A stretch of 64,000 nt of DNA from Lota lota (taxonomy: Eukaryota; Chordata; Actinopteri; Gadiformes; Lotidae). The DNA lies in assembly GCA_026745465.1 (NCBI GenBank), contig JACYXH010000175.1, forward strand, positions 5,526,001 through 5,590,000, written 5' to 3'. Shown piece by piece: positions 36,923-64,000 of this stretch. Under the pieces are notes generated by a model, which searched no databases, was not told the DNA's origin, and saw nothing but the letters and a program-made list of their open reading frames with translations. Both the position numbers and the translations under genes were made by a program. Each line of letters starts with the position of its first letter. Within the stretch, counting starts at the first letter, position 1.

Positions 36923-38088
36923 GTTTGTTGTGGGCTGATGTTGCGTAATGCAGATGTAGGGTGTAAGGAGGAAACGCAAGTGTCAAGGTAACGGAAGTGC
37001 TGCTGCCCTTAACGATACGCGGAGAAGACGGAGGCTCGATTGTCCAGAGGAAAAAAAACAAGATTTAAAGTCGCCAATATATTACGTGTGGTATGCTTTC
37101 AACTGTTTAATACTCTGTTTGAAAATGGGGTTATATGCATGTTAATGTCGATGTCATCGCTTGCGTCTTTATTATTAGAATGATGTGGAGTATACACCAT
37201 GCTAGAGAGCCTTGCTCACATTAGCCGCTGGCTAACATTAGCTCATGGCTAACCTGCGTTCGGAGTCGGAATCCATGACACTTTGTTCCGTCTGGCTCGT
37301 GGTTCAGACAGCCATTCTACAACTATTGACATTTAGTTATACATCCCAATATGCTAACGGTCATATGATTAAGCTATCTCTTATTGATGGATGAAAAATA
37401 CGTTAATCTATTTGATGGGCCGACATTTGGAGTTTGGAGCTGGTCAGCCATTGCTAACTCAGACCTAGCCTGTTGGCTACATAACGAAGGCTAACAGTTA
37501 GACAGTGGTGGAGAGCAAGCGGACTCGCCACTCAAATCGCCCAACTCTATGTAGTTCAGCCCTGATGGATACATTTTAAACGAACCAATTCACTTGAAAT
37601 TAGCGCTGCCACCAAAGCGCTCCTCATAGTCCGGCTACTGAAATGTTAAAATTCGAAATGTTGGCCATCGAGTGTTGATAGCCAAGCCGCTGCGGGGGCT
37701 AGCCGTGTAGAAAGGGCCTGATAACCTGGCACGGGGAAGCTCCGGCACATTTTAGTAAATGCCAATTGAGATAAACGAATCAATTAGGCCGCATTGCTTG
37801 GCTAAATAAGGCATATTATAGAGATTAAAATTGTATGTAACTGCTTTTATCATAAAGACGTCGATGCCGTTTAGATTCAGAATAAAATAAAACGGCTGGC
37901 TAGCGTTCCCTCTACTTACTAGTACTACTACTAGTACTATTACTACTACTAGGTTACGTGAATGTTGTATTTAATTATGAAATTGGGTTTTCGATTACAA
38001 GGGCTCAAATACTATTTTACAATAACATGTTATTTCCTGAGCGTCACCCATGTTATTTTAAATATAAGTACATTTTAGTATTGACTGA

Positions 38089-38091
<3 letters not shown>

Positions 38092-38141
<50 letters not shown>
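38092..38141. repeat. (TA)n followed by poly-T at the ywhab acceptor
   Basis: About 17 TA units and 17 T's end 10 bases before the acceptor of the first coding ywhab exon, serving as its pyrimidine tract. Confidence 0.95.
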
Positions 38142-38158
38142 GTCCCAACAGACAGAAA

Positions 38159-48681
<10,523 letters not shown>

Positions 48682-49086
48682 AAAACCTCTTCAGGTCCGC
48701 TACCACTTTTTATGATTACATAATTTCAGGTTCTTGTATTGCTGCTGTCTTGCCTCAAGTATTCTGTAGTCATGCTTCCTGGATTGCTACGGTGTTTTCC
48801 ATTACACCTCACTGACTAACACCACTCCCTTTGATTTGTTACGGGTAAGAGAAGGGGCTATGACAATATCAGTGTTTGGCCACGATATTAAGTATCACAT
48901 TATCAAACTGATCATTTATTACTTTATGGGACTAAAATATTTCCCCCTCTCACAGGTCTGAAAAAAATTGTAAAATGTTAAAGAAAAATTCTAATTGGTA
49001 CTTTGTAAGTGTTCAATTTAATTAAGAAGTTTGTTAAACCATTTTGCTGTTGCAATGGTACCTTTTGTTGGATTAAAAAAAACTGC

Positions 49087-49092
49087 AATAAA
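49087..49092 (+). terminator. Polyadenylation signal of pabpc1l
   Basis: AATAAA about 405 bases after the stop codon. Confidence 0.6.
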
Positions 49093-49733
49093 ACAGTCTC
49101 CTGTCGTCTTAGAAAGATAAATGTGAACCATTGTTTCTAAAGGGGGTTAGGATTGGCATTTTATCCGCACATAAATAGACTATGGCTTGGACCTCACATT
49201 CTGAAAGTACACTTAATTAACACATTTGCTTAACCTAGGGCTATATATAACATGCAAAAGTAAAAATAAGATGTATGGTGCTTCAGGCCCAAGTCTCAGC
49301 CGATGATCAGAATGTGTAGATGGGTGGTAGCTCGAGTGTATGATCAGTAGCTACATTACTAATGGAATACTGTCACCCTTGGACCTTATATAACATCCAA
49401 GGTAGACCCAGGTATCTAACAGTTGCGGCAGCAGGCCTCTAGTAAATATTTTAATTAACCAGACGCTCTGGGAGAAGGTGGCTAGACTTGGAAAGAACTA
49501 GTCAATTTAAATTGTTTTTTATATAAGTTGCATTATATTTCTAATGGGTAAGCGAACTTGTTGAATGTACTAAGGCGCACTGATGGCCCTCAATTCGAAA
49601 ATCACTTAGTATTAGCATTAACCAAACTCAAATATAACCAACATACATCTAATTATTTACAGCAAAGATTATTATGGCAAGAAGAGATCATACAAAGACA
49701 AACGGTATTCTGTTTTTGGCAAGTTTATTGCAA

Positions 49734-49739
49734 ATAAAT
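49734..49739 (-). terminator. Candidate polyadenylation signal of rbm39
   Basis: Reads AATAAA on the minus strand, about 300 bases past the rbm39 stop. Confidence 0.5.
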
Positions 49740-50040
49740 GTACTCTCCAAATCAGGTCTTGCATCGCCTACTCAACATAGATTGGTTGCTTTGATTAATC
49801 TTAACATAAAAGTCTGCTGGTTAGGTAGGGCAGGTAAGAATGGGAATAAAAAATTACAGTGAATTTTGTTTGTCGTTATTTACATTACAAACCCAGAATT
49901 TGACACTAAAATGGACAGGCTAACTGAGGACAGATGGCAGTATTAATTTATGACCATCTTATTTCAACCAATCTTCTAAGACTACTGTATGCAAAAAAAA
50001 AAAATCTATATACATTGTGTTTCATAATAGCTGTTCAGAC

Positions 50041-53000
50041 CTATCTGCGTGTTGGCACCAGTAGTTGATTTGCCATTACTGAATCAGGGAAAAGGTTATG
50101 ATATGTTGGTAACGGGACGTATGCTGCAGTAATCATCTTACCTAGAGAATAAAAACAACAGTATTAGGGATATGACAATTGATCCATTTGCATAAATCTT
50201 ATACATGCATAAAGGAAATAAGATGCGTCAAGGTCAAGAGTACATACCAGCGAACCAACGTCCATGTAGGGCATTAACGGTAGCCATCGCTGCTGGTATG
50301 GAAGGGCATTTTACATAGACATTTCCCTTTGGAGTGTTAAGAGATCGGAATACAATGGTTACACATGTATGATTGTAATGAATATAAAAACGAATAAACA
50401 CTAGAAATGGATGCGCTTTGTGCTTGAACTCACTTGAGCAGAGTTCTTATCGACATATGTGTGAACTATTCCGCCATGTTTGTTGCACTCCTCAATGACA
50501 TCATCTTTGATCTCAGTGTCCCAGCCAGGGTCATTTTCCCTAAAGAGCAGAAATGGAAATTAAAACATGAACATGGTGGCTCCTTTTGAGCCATGACTAG
50601 GATCAACAATTCCTTATTTTCTGATGTTCCGTTACGAAAAGCCTTACGCCTGGGGGTTGAACATGTTTGACAACTGCAGGCAGTGTGTCGCCAGAGGCTG
50701 TGATGGGAGGTTTAACGCCTGTGCTGGAGTTGCAGCAGCTGTAAAGGGACAAAGATCAGTTGCTGAATGCTTCAATGCACCGTCTTCATAAATGCGGAGT
50801 AATTAAGGCAAAATAATGACATGGCACAACATCGTGGAACTCACATGATGTGGCACTCATGTTTCCAAAAGGAATAGAACCAGTCATCTGCAGTGCTTGC
50901 TGTGCAGCCGCAGGGATCTTCAGACCGGTACCTACAGGGAGAAAGGAGAACACATTTTTAAAGAGCTGTAAATACCAATAGACAGCCATAGGTCTTGGTT
51001 TGGAGAAACTAGAACATTAAAATTTACAATCTAAAAAATAAATAATTCTCCCCAACTTTTTTTGTTTACGTTCATGTTTTGCATGGCAGGCAAATGACAC
51101 CTTCTAAACTTCAGATAAACAGCAGTAACAGATGAGACATAACGCAAGTTGCAATATGCCTCTATTGTGCTACTTAGCTACATGCACGACACAAGTTTGC
51201 AAGAAGACTGAATGCAGTGGTGGTCTAAACCTGCCACTGGGGTCATTTTTTGTCAAACAATCCGAAAATGTTTACAAATAAATACAAATAAAACTCTTAA
51301 AGGTTTTCCTTTATCTTGCAAAAAGGACAACATTCAACTTTGTTTTTCTCTCTCCAGGTCCCCTAAGTGGCTTGTACCATTGTCCTCTTGGGTCGTAATT
51401 TACCTTCTGCTAATCTGGCCATAAGCTGCAGCCGGCCTGTAGTGCCCAGGTCGATGCCAGTCCGCTCCAACTCATCGTTGTCCAGAAAAGAACTGGCCGT
51501 CGATGCGTCCGTCCGCTCTGTCACATGACCTACTTTCATCGGCCGCCCGGCGAGTTCAAAGCCATTCAGCTGCTCTAGGGCCTTTTTCGCACATTCTGCA
51601 TCGGCAAACTTTACATACACATCATGTATCATTAGACATCAAAAAAGACAATGTGCCAAAAACTTGGAACAACTCAAAAAGCTACTTGTACTTACTGATA
51701 TGAAGCCATATCCTTTGGATCGACCAGTTTCACTGTCCATCATAAGCTGTATGCCTTCAATCTTTGGAAGAAACATTCAGTGTTACTAACCCATTTGAAA
51801 TGCGAGTGAAATAAGTAGAATAAAAACAGTTGCCATTTAACTGGCTTTAATTTACCCTTCCAAAAGGCTCGAATATTCCCCGCAGCATGTCTTCTGTAAT
51901 GTTGAAGTGCAGAGAACCAACATAGAGCCGCATTGGGCCAGCACTGCCCTTCTGCAGGTTATTTGCCATGGCTGCAGCTCTGTTTTTCTCTGCCTATGAA
52001 TATATGCAAACATGTTATTTCAAATCACTTGATATTCACAGATTCAGGAACTGTATTAGGCTTTCATTCAGTTCCGAAAATGAGAAAAATATACACACAC
52101 CTGTGAGGCCTGGACAATGATGGGCACTCCCAAGAGTCTCTGTCCAGTCAAACCAATTGCCAGAGGCACAGAACTGGCCTCCAGAAACTCAATGTAGGCA
52201 ATCCCCTTTGATCTTCTGGAGTTCCTGTCCGATATCATCCTCACATCCCTCACCTGTAGAAAGGAAGGCAACGGAATATTGAACAATTCCATTTAAATCA
52301 AAACACTGTCCACTGGGGGCAATTTGCAGAGGCACATGGAGTAGTATTGTTGTAGTATTGCTGTATGAAAGATAAAAATAAAAATGCCACGCAAAATTAA
52401 GCTGTACAGTTTAGTGTAAACGTAAGCTTTGATATGCCATGCAGTAGAAGCTTCCTGAGGTAATGTAAAACACCAACTTACCTTTCCCACGGCGGAGAAG
52501 AAGTCCTCCAGGTCCCGTGCTCGGATTCGTGCAGCAAGCTGCATGCAGAAAACTGTGCGCGCATCCCTTTCCTCTGGTGTTAGGTTGTCGATGGGTTGTC
52601 TTCAGAAAAAGAAAGGGTAGCTTGTTAAATGGAGAATGTTATGTTTGGGAAAATGTGAACATAATCGATGTGAACACGGCATCAACAGTTCACCGTAAAG
52701 TGAAGGCTCACCTGATTGGACTCTTTTCTCTTTTAACAGGGCTACGACTTTTGGAACGTTTCCGTCTGAGATGGCAAAACATTGTCAGATGTGCTCACCA
52801 TGTACAACACATTGCTTTTACGTTTTATTTGAAAGAGAATCATTTTTCAGCAATTATTATTAGTTAGTAAGCATAACAGCTTCACTCCACTGCCACTCGC
52901 ATTTCACTTAGAAAAAGCATATTTCAGAGGAATAAACCACTGATTCACTTCAAAACATTTATTCTATATTAATAATGTATATATGTAAAAGCAGCACAGT

Positions 53001-54870
53001 GCACAGGCCAATGGGTAAATGTAGAGACATACATGGGACTCTTGCGAGCTCTGTAGCGGCCGGGGCGATCCCTGCTGCGGGATCGACTGCGGTGGCGCTC
53101 CCGGCTGGCATTTCGCTTCCGCTCTCTGCTCTTGCTTCTCTTCTTGTTCTTCTTCCGATCCCGACTCCTGCTCCTTTTTTTAGAAGCACCTGGACTTCTG
53201 CTCCGGCTCCTTCTTTTCCTTGAACAGAAGACAACATCGGTACATTAAACCTAGGAGCCCGTTTGTGGTCTCAGGTTTATCCCAAAATGCCAAGATATCC
53301 GGTGCTTACTTCTTGCTGTGAGCTTCATGTCCATTTGCATGAGAGGATTTGATTTCATCCTAAGCAAGGTTGATAGAAGAACATCATGAGGACGCAGAGG
53401 AAACATTTCGTCAAGGTAAGGGGGGGGGGGGGGGGGGGGGATGGGGTGGGACAAGAGAAAATGTACAATACATTAAATTAGCAATACTTCCAAATATTTA
53501 CTGTCCTGCCTGCACAAGGTATCCTTGCACAAAAGACCCCCCCGCCCCCACAACATCATTTTAGCAGTATTGTAGAGTACTCACTGCAACCCGAAAAAAA
53601 GACATTTTATGAGACTATCCAACATTATAGAATTGTTCAGTGAACTTTGACATTACTGTGGTCCAACCTCTCCCGCCCCCCACCAATCTAATGAGCCGTA
53701 CCCATGCCACTATCTGAGCCTAAGCCTGAGGCTACGCATGGCCCACGGCCACTAAAGAGATCCTGTGTGGTTGGTGTCAGTCCAGTGATCTTCACCCATT
53801 TTCGTTCTTGAACTGTAAGAGCTCGATGCCACCTCTGTCACACATCTCGCCCTGAAGCAAACAGGGATTCACAGGGCTTAGTAACATCGACGCCCAACAG
53901 AAACTGGAAAGAAAGCCACTAGTTCATCCACATACAAACTACCAATGTGTTTCGGTGTCAACATGAAAATCGACCAAAAGCCCTGTTATGGCTTGATTGA
54001 AAAAGGAAGTTGAATAGCCGCATTTGTTTTAATTGTGTGCTAATGGGAAATGTGTGTTGTGTAGCATGCAAACTTAATACCGATTTAAAACCTAAAAATA
54101 ATTACAGTTGAGGAGGCAAAAAGGCAGTATTCATATTTTTAGACACGTTAAAAGCATTTAACTCAGTTTGGTTATTCACTCTAGGATATTTATGTAATAC
54201 AGCTACGATTGCTATGACTGAAGTTCATAGCGCTTTATATCATGACTTGCTGTATAAAATGCAGGCAATTACAACAATCAAATGTTAACCTAAATGTGAC
54301 TATACCTGAAAACAAGCCAAACATATGGCAAGATTGTGCATGTATGCATGATTCATTTCAAAAAATATAATTCTGATTACCATCATGCTTTAAAATAGTG
54401 GGAAACTGCAGATTTTACAACTGAATACTGCCTCTTTAGTAGCACCGATAACATGTGCTCATCGTCCATTGGCATTCACCTTGTAGCAACTGAACAGGGG
54501 CTGTGTTAAGTTGAGTTTCTTTTAGTCCTAAGGGAACCACAGTGCATCAGTACATTACTCCATAACTACCTTACGTTTTACCACAGTTCACAGTGGAATC
54601 AAAGATGAACTCATTGGAGAAGAGGTGAGATATCATTAGGCAAGTCTATAGAAAGAGATAGATGGGAATTTATTCAAAGTCTGTATTGCGTTTGAAAAAC
54701 TTCATACCATACCACACACACACACACACACACAATGCATACATGTTGGGTAACAAATCAATATAATATCAATTTATGTCGGTCTACAGCCAGTCTGATG
54801 AGTCTCTTCGGAAACTCACCTTTCTAAATGGAGCCTCCAGCATTGCCTCAATTTCAAAATCGTCAGCCAT
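50041..54870 (-). CDS. rbm39: RNA-binding protein 39 (CAPER-alpha)
   Basis: A nuclear SR-like splicing factor and transcriptional coactivator. Fourteen coding exons encode 494 residues: 54820-54870, 53310-53359, 53033-53218, 52712-52765, 52482-52599, 52101-52253, 51856-51993, 51696-51761, 51404-51608, 50845-50931, 50648-50738, 50434-50539, 50248-50326, 50041-50141. The N-terminus MADDFEIEAMLEAPFRK leads into an Arg/Ser-rich domain (exons 3-4). RRM1 starts at RTVFCMQLAARIRARDLEDF and RRM2 at MRLYVGSLHFNITEDMLRG. The third RRM (UHM type) runs from GWDTEIKDDVIEECNKHGG to the end PTYHNLFPDS...LLVPTRR. A non-coding first exon ends at about 55734. All junctions are GT-AG. An exon-like block in intron 1 (53702-53812) is noted separately. 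Confidence 0.95.
53420..53440. repeat. Poly-G tract
   Basis: A pure G run in rbm39 intron 1, reading as poly-C on the coding strand. Confidence 0.95.
53702..53812 (-). other. Candidate alternative (poison) exon in rbm39 intron 1
   Basis: On the coding strand, acceptor GCTCTTACAG precedes TTCAAGAACGAAAATGGGTG, and a plausible donor GCATGG|GTACGG follows 111 bases later. The block is GC-richer than the surrounding intron. Joined in phase 0 after coding exon 1, it reaches TGA at the seventh codon, which would mark transcripts for decay. Auto-regulation by such exons is well known for SR-family genes; its use here is inference. Confidence 0.4.
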
Positions 54871-54874
54871 GACC

Positions 54875-56126
54875 CTGCGGGAAAGAAAACGACATGTAAA
54901 CTCATAACATTAGAAAATGGCGACTCTCTTTCTGATATAATGCAACTGTTGGTCCTGACTGTAAACGTGTACATTGGACTGTTAGCATAGCCAACACGTT
55001 GGGCTACTTTCCAAGTACATGTAACTTAGTTTACATACGCTTAAACACATATCGGGGGTTTAAGCTGGGTTAACATCATTCTCACGAAAATCCTATGATA
55101 GTGAGATGTGAAGTTGTAGGAGTAACGTTAACTTAGCCGCAAGCGACTAAGGAGTTCCGCCAGTAAGTCTGACGCGTTCCATTATTTCAGAACACTGAAA
55201 AATGGAAAGCTACAGAAAGTTGTAATACATGACCAACATTGATTTTAGTGTATTCAAAAAGGCATGGCGATTCAAAGCGGACGTCCCAATCAGTCTGTAG
55301 AGGATAACAACTTCTGAGTTTATCGACATTAACGTCAAGTTAAAAACAATAAGATAATAGTTATTTTCTTGAATAGGGCACTCTATTGAGGGATTCCGAC
55401 TAAGAGGTCGTAATGACTGCGTCCTCTTAGTCTGTTGCGGCTAGGGTGAGATAGGAAGCTGTGACGTTACTCATGTTAGCCCTCCCCACGCTGACTGCAT
55501 CAGCCGATCCAGCTAAACACTCACATTTAGACCCACCCTAACCAACCGTTTGGATAAAGTTTTAATTACTTTAGCTAGCTAGCTTGAATCATATATCTTA
55601 TTAAAAGTTAAGGGCAACTAATTTCACCCCAAAATCCGTGTTGCTACTCGTATCATTAGCATGTGTAGCAGCGCGTTCGTTGTTGCTAGCTACCGAGAAA
55701 CGGAACAATAATATCGAATAAAACCGTCAATACCTTTTGGAAATGACACGCGTCTCGATGTGAGAGGTTATCGAACACCCAAGTTAACACGACTCTTTTC
55801 TTTCTTCTGGAACGACGGAGCGATAGTATTTGTTACACCGTATACAGCTAACATACAGAAATGATTTGCAGGCTAGCAACTGTAGCAGGTCGATTTCCAA
55901 ATGGCGCTTAGTCACGCGATAACTGGCGCTCACTCACGCGAGAACTGATCACGGGTGTTTGGTTTCCGATCAGACGAGCCGGGATAATTTGCCATCTAGC
56001 GAGTACTTTGAAGAATTACACACCACTTTAAACCCTGTAGCTGTTTAATAATCTTTCTCCATGTAGGAAAAAAATTGCTCCTGACATTTTACAACAAAAA
56101 GTCAACGTAATACACGTTTAAACACC
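54875..56126 (-). promoter_or_regulatory. rbm39 first intron, non-coding exon 1 and promoter
   Basis: The first coding exon joins upstream at 54874 (acceptor CCCGCAG). A non-coding exon ends at 55734 (CCAAAAG|GTATTG on minus), and transcription probably starts near 55850-55920, where ATGGCGC and CACGCGA motifs cluster. Beyond that only AT-rich sequence was seen before the next gene. Confidence 0.55.
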
Positions 56127-56132
56127 TTTATT
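56127..56132 (-). terminator. Polyadenylation signal of the Rh gene
   Basis: AATAAA on the minus strand about 237 bases after the stop codon. Confidence 0.55.
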
Positions 56133-56368
56133 TGATAACAACATGGAGTTTGGAGAAGAGCAATGAAAGATTGAAAGCCGATAGTTTGCAATAGCCATAT
56201 TCCTATATATCGTTGGACAATGGTGTGAAGGGAACAGTTATCAGTGACAGTGTTAGTGACATATTTAAAATAAAAACCGCATTAGGCCTATTGTAATAGT
56301 TGCAATCTGTTGTGATGTACAGAAATTAAAATATATTTACAATTCATTCAATAGCAAGCAAACAAATA

Positions 56369-57799
56369 TTATGCTGCAGAATCCTCTGTAGTAGGCTTAC
56401 ATTTGTTACTGAGTGTAATAGGTGCCTCATAGTTATGCGGGACCTCAAAAAACAAGTCATCATCAAAACAAAGTTCATCTGGTGGTGATCCAAAATAGGG
56501 CAGCTTCAGTACAAATCCTGTAATAATGCCTCCTATTGCTGACACTACAACAGTAGATAACAGTGCCGCCACCTGGTAAAGGGCCTGTTCCCTGGCAGTC
56601 CTTCCCAAACCTGGCTGTATACCAGGGATCTGCTCCTGGAGCTCCAGCAATTTCGGATCCCCTTCCACGGGTGCCCTTTGGGCAAAGGTCTCATACAGGC
56701 TGGGTCCGTAGACCTCCTCTGAAGCCGCCAGTATAGCACATATGCCCGCGGTGGAGGATATGAGTCCGGTCAGGCCATGGAGGTTGTGTATTCCACACTG
56801 ATCCTGGATCCTGAGGCGGTGGGCTAAGAAAGGGGTCAGGTACCTGTAGCCCAGCATGCAGGCGGTGCAGCCCATCATTCCCAGAGCATAAGCCCCTGCA
56901 GGGGATATCATCATGTCCACAGAGGCACCCACCGCCACCCCTCCGGCCAGAGTCACATTCTGGATGTCAGCCATGGTGAGCTTGCCGGTCCTGTTGAGCA
57001 TGGCGGAGAGTGCGAATGCTGTGAGCGTGGAGGCGCTGAGGCCTATGAAGGTGTGAAGCACGGCCCTGTGCTGGTCGTCTCCTTTCAGCGCCAGCGCAGA
57101 ATTGAAAGAGGGCCAGAACACCCACAGGAACAAGGTGCCCATCGCAGACAGGATGTCTGACTGGTAGCTGGAGCTCTCCTTGGCATGGCCTTCGTTTAGA
57201 CGGGGCCGGTACAACACAAACGTGACCCCCAGGCCAAAGTAGCAGGCGAACAGGTGGATCAGAATACATCCACCGGCGTCGTTAATCTTCAGGTAGGTCA
57301 GCACTGCCCATTCTGTGACTGCATACACGGGGATCTCCAGTAGGGCCATGACCAGGAGCTGCAGCGGGCTGGTTTTACCTAGCACGGCCCCGAAGGAGAT
57401 CAGTACCACAGCACAGGCAAACTCTGCGTTTATGAGGTTTATCACTCCCAGGTGTATCTTTCCGTCGTGGCTGAATTGGAAGTATCCCTGCACCAGGATG
57501 GCCCACTGTATGGCAAAGGTGGCGGTGAGGAAGTTAAAAACCATGCCTCCAAAGCCATACTGCCGGAAGAAAGCCAGGAGACACCCAAAGCCGATAAATA
57601 TCATCACCTGTATGTCCGTGAAAAAAGGATAGTCTTTATACAAGGCATTGTCCATGGCGATGGTTTCATTGCTCTGCAGTTTGGCATCAGTCTGATCATC
57701 ATAGGTGACAAATAAAGCAAACAGCACTACTATGAACAGCTGTGTGACGACCACAAACACAGGCAACCTCACTCGCAGGCTCGTCGAATGCTGCCTCAT
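56369..57799 (-). CDS. Intronless Rh-type ammonium transporter (RhCG-like)
   Basis: A single open frame of 476 residues encoding a full-length Rh glycoprotein, an NH3/NH4+ (possibly CO2) channel of epithelial plasma membranes such as gill. About twelve hydrophobic segments are visible. The paired pore histidines are present: His182 in DAGGCILIHLFACYFGL and His341 in CGIHNLHGLTG. Asp174 (NDAGG) and a glycosylation sequon NET at 44-46 in the first loop are also kept. QSDILSAMGTLFLWVFWPSF and QNVTLAGGVAVG are family blocks. Vertebrate RHAG/RHBG/RHCG genes normally have about ten or more exons, so the lack of introns suggests retroposition, yet no frame damage is seen. RHCG-like fits best; the fish paralogue name is not certain. 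Confidence 0.93.
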   Translation of the reverse strand: MRQHSTSLRVRLPVFVVVTQLFIVVLFALFVTYDDQTDAKLQSNETIAMDNALYKDYPFFTDIQVMIFIGFGCLLAFFRQYGFGGMVFNFLTATFAIQWAILVQGYFQFSHDGKIHLGVINLINAEFACAVVLISFGAVLGKTSPLQLLVMALLEIPVYAVTEWAVLTYLKINDAGGCILIHLFACYFGLGVTFVLYRPRLNEGHAKESSSYQSDILSAMGTLFLWVFWPSFNSALALKGDDQHRAVLHTFIGLSASTLTAFALSAMLNRTGKLTMADIQNVTLAGGVAVGASVDMMISPAGAYALGMMGCTACMLGYRYLTPFLAHRLRIQDQCGIHNLHGLTGLISSTAGICAILAASEEVYGPSLYETFAQRAPVEGDPKLLELQEQIPGIQPGLGRTAREQALYQVAALLSTVVVSAIGGIITGFVLKLPYFGSPPDELCFDDDLFFEVPHNYEAPITLSNKCKPTTEDSAA

Positions 57800-63112
<5,313 letters not shown>

Positions 63113-64000
63113 CTGAAAAGAGAAGACAAAGTATACTCTGTTATGAAAGACTACATGTTAGATTATCTTCTAAATATGAGGGAAAGGAGAGACACACCTT
63201 AATTTGAAAGACAGATATGTTTCTTGTATTTATTTGCAATTTGTCCCTAAGGATGTTTTATTATAGCCTTGTGAGACCATCCTGGTCTGCCGAGTGATAT
63301 GCAGAGTATCTCTCTGTAGATCAGTCTGGCCTCAGGCCTAACAATTGAAAAATGATAGGACCTTCAGTTCATGACGAAGCAAGGAGCGCCGTAGCCTGCT
63401 CAATTAAAAAAACAACTGGTGCACCCCAAAAAAGTTTAGAAATTGACGGAGCAATCAAAACTGTTTGATCTGAAATAGACTGAATAATGATGTGAAAAGA
63501 TAATCAGAAATGAGTGAGGAAGGCATTTATCAGAGAATAATATGTTTTTTCTGTACTTTCAACCGGATTCGGTAAGAGTAAAGAGAGCAAGAGCGTCACC
63601 TAGTTATTTAATCTGATTGGCTGGGGTTTCTTAAACAACGTTAGGCCATGCTATATTTGGAAATCAAGGCCAGGCTGATATCCAATGTGAAACTCAAACT
63701 TGAATAGTTCGAATGGTTGTATTACTTCACTTAAAAGTAGGTCAACCTAATGCATTCCAGGGCATGGATATCTCACCGCCATATCTCACTTCTCTGTTAG
63801 TCTGGGAAGGGCTTACTGTTGGCAACGATAATAAATTAAACACAGCGAGATGGCGTAGACCTCTATTAACTGCCTAGCAGACTATATTTCTTTTTAACTG
63901 ACTGACTTTTAACAAGTCAGTCAGTCAGTCAGTCAGTCAGTCAGTCATTAAGTAACTTTCACTCTTCTTGGTCAGCGCCCATAGCATGCGAGTGACAAAA
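63113..64000. other. slc12a5 intron to window edge
   Basis: No exon recognised. It holds a short stretch resembling sequence at 11394-11440 (a dispersed repeat) near 63262-63330 and an (AGTC)n microsatellite at about 63915-63947. Confidence 0.6.
63915..63947. repeat. (AGTC)n microsatellite
   Basis: About eight AGTC/CAGT units near the right edge of the window. Confidence 0.95.

Larger units (their letters stand above)
35161..38158. other. Divergent region, ogn to ywhab, including ywhab 5' UTR intron
   Basis: About 3 kb. It holds the ogn upstream region, a MITE-like element (36662-36922), and the ywhab promoter and non-coding first exon, inferred near 36.95-37.1 kb from a GC-richer purine-rich stretch. 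The ywhab intron ends with a (TA)n and poly-T tract. No other coding sequence was recognised. Confidence 0.55.
48682..50040. other. Convergent intergenic region, pabpc1l to rbm39
   Basis: The 3' UTRs of both genes meet here. AATAAA on plus at 49087-49092 fits pabpc1l, and TTTATT at 49734-49739 fits rbm39 on minus. The middle is AT-rich with no recognised gene. Confidence 0.6.

Noticed and set aside
63918..63946. Direct repeats that might suggest a CRISPR-like array
   Set aside because: They are a 4-base microsatellite in a vertebrate intron with no spacers.

Overview
This is a 64 kb piece of a vertebrate nuclear genome, almost certainly a ray-finned (teleost) fish. Genes are split into short exons with GT-AG introns, long dinucleotide microsatellites are common, and the proteins read as fish versions of vertebrate genes. 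I see no bacterial, phage or CRISPR features. The species cannot be named from the sequence alone. All exon models were built by hand from splice sites, reading frame and remembered family sequence; none has transcript support.

Layout from left to right: the 3' part of a type II keratin gene (+, to 2386); a NOD-like receptor with NACHT and leucine-rich repeats (+, 4112-8031); ceramide synthase 5 (-, 8534-13947); a short slmap gene without FHA exons but with two alternative membrane-anchor exons (+, 15881-21903); about 4 kb without recognisable genes; abhd6 (+, 25982-29032); kctd6 (+, 30393-31079); uqcc5/smim4 (+, 32475-33200); osteoglycin (-, 33732-35160); ywhab 14-3-3 (+, 38159-40173); pabpc1l (+, 43093-48681); rbm39 (-, 50041-54870); an intronless Rh ammonium-transporter gene (-, 56369-57799); and the C-terminal exons of the neuronal K-Cl cotransporter slc12a5/KCC2 (-, from 60175, continuing past the right edge).

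These genes do not form one pathway. As I recall human gene order, the window joins blocks that are separate there: keratin/CERS5 (12q13), SLMAP/ABHD6/KCTD6 and SMIM4 (3p14-3p21), OGN (9q22), and YWHAB/PABPC1L/RBM39/SLC12A5 (20q11-13). It is best read as rearranged ancestral blocks. Several neighbours are convergent (NLR/cers5, uqcc5/ogn, pabpc1l/rbm39) and some are divergent (cers5/slmap, ogn/ywhab).

I found no clear undescribed system. The points most worth following are: the FHA-less slmap with a cassette tail-anchor exon whose stop codon lies 4 nt before a splice donor; an NLR with no N-terminal effector domain and a weakened Walker B motif; an intact single-exon Rh transporter; an exon-like 'poison' candidate in rbm39 intron 1; a 26-bp minisatellite in slc12a5 in which most units carry a consensus 5' splice site; and a GC-AG intron plus an exact 21-bp coding duplication at the end of pabpc1l.
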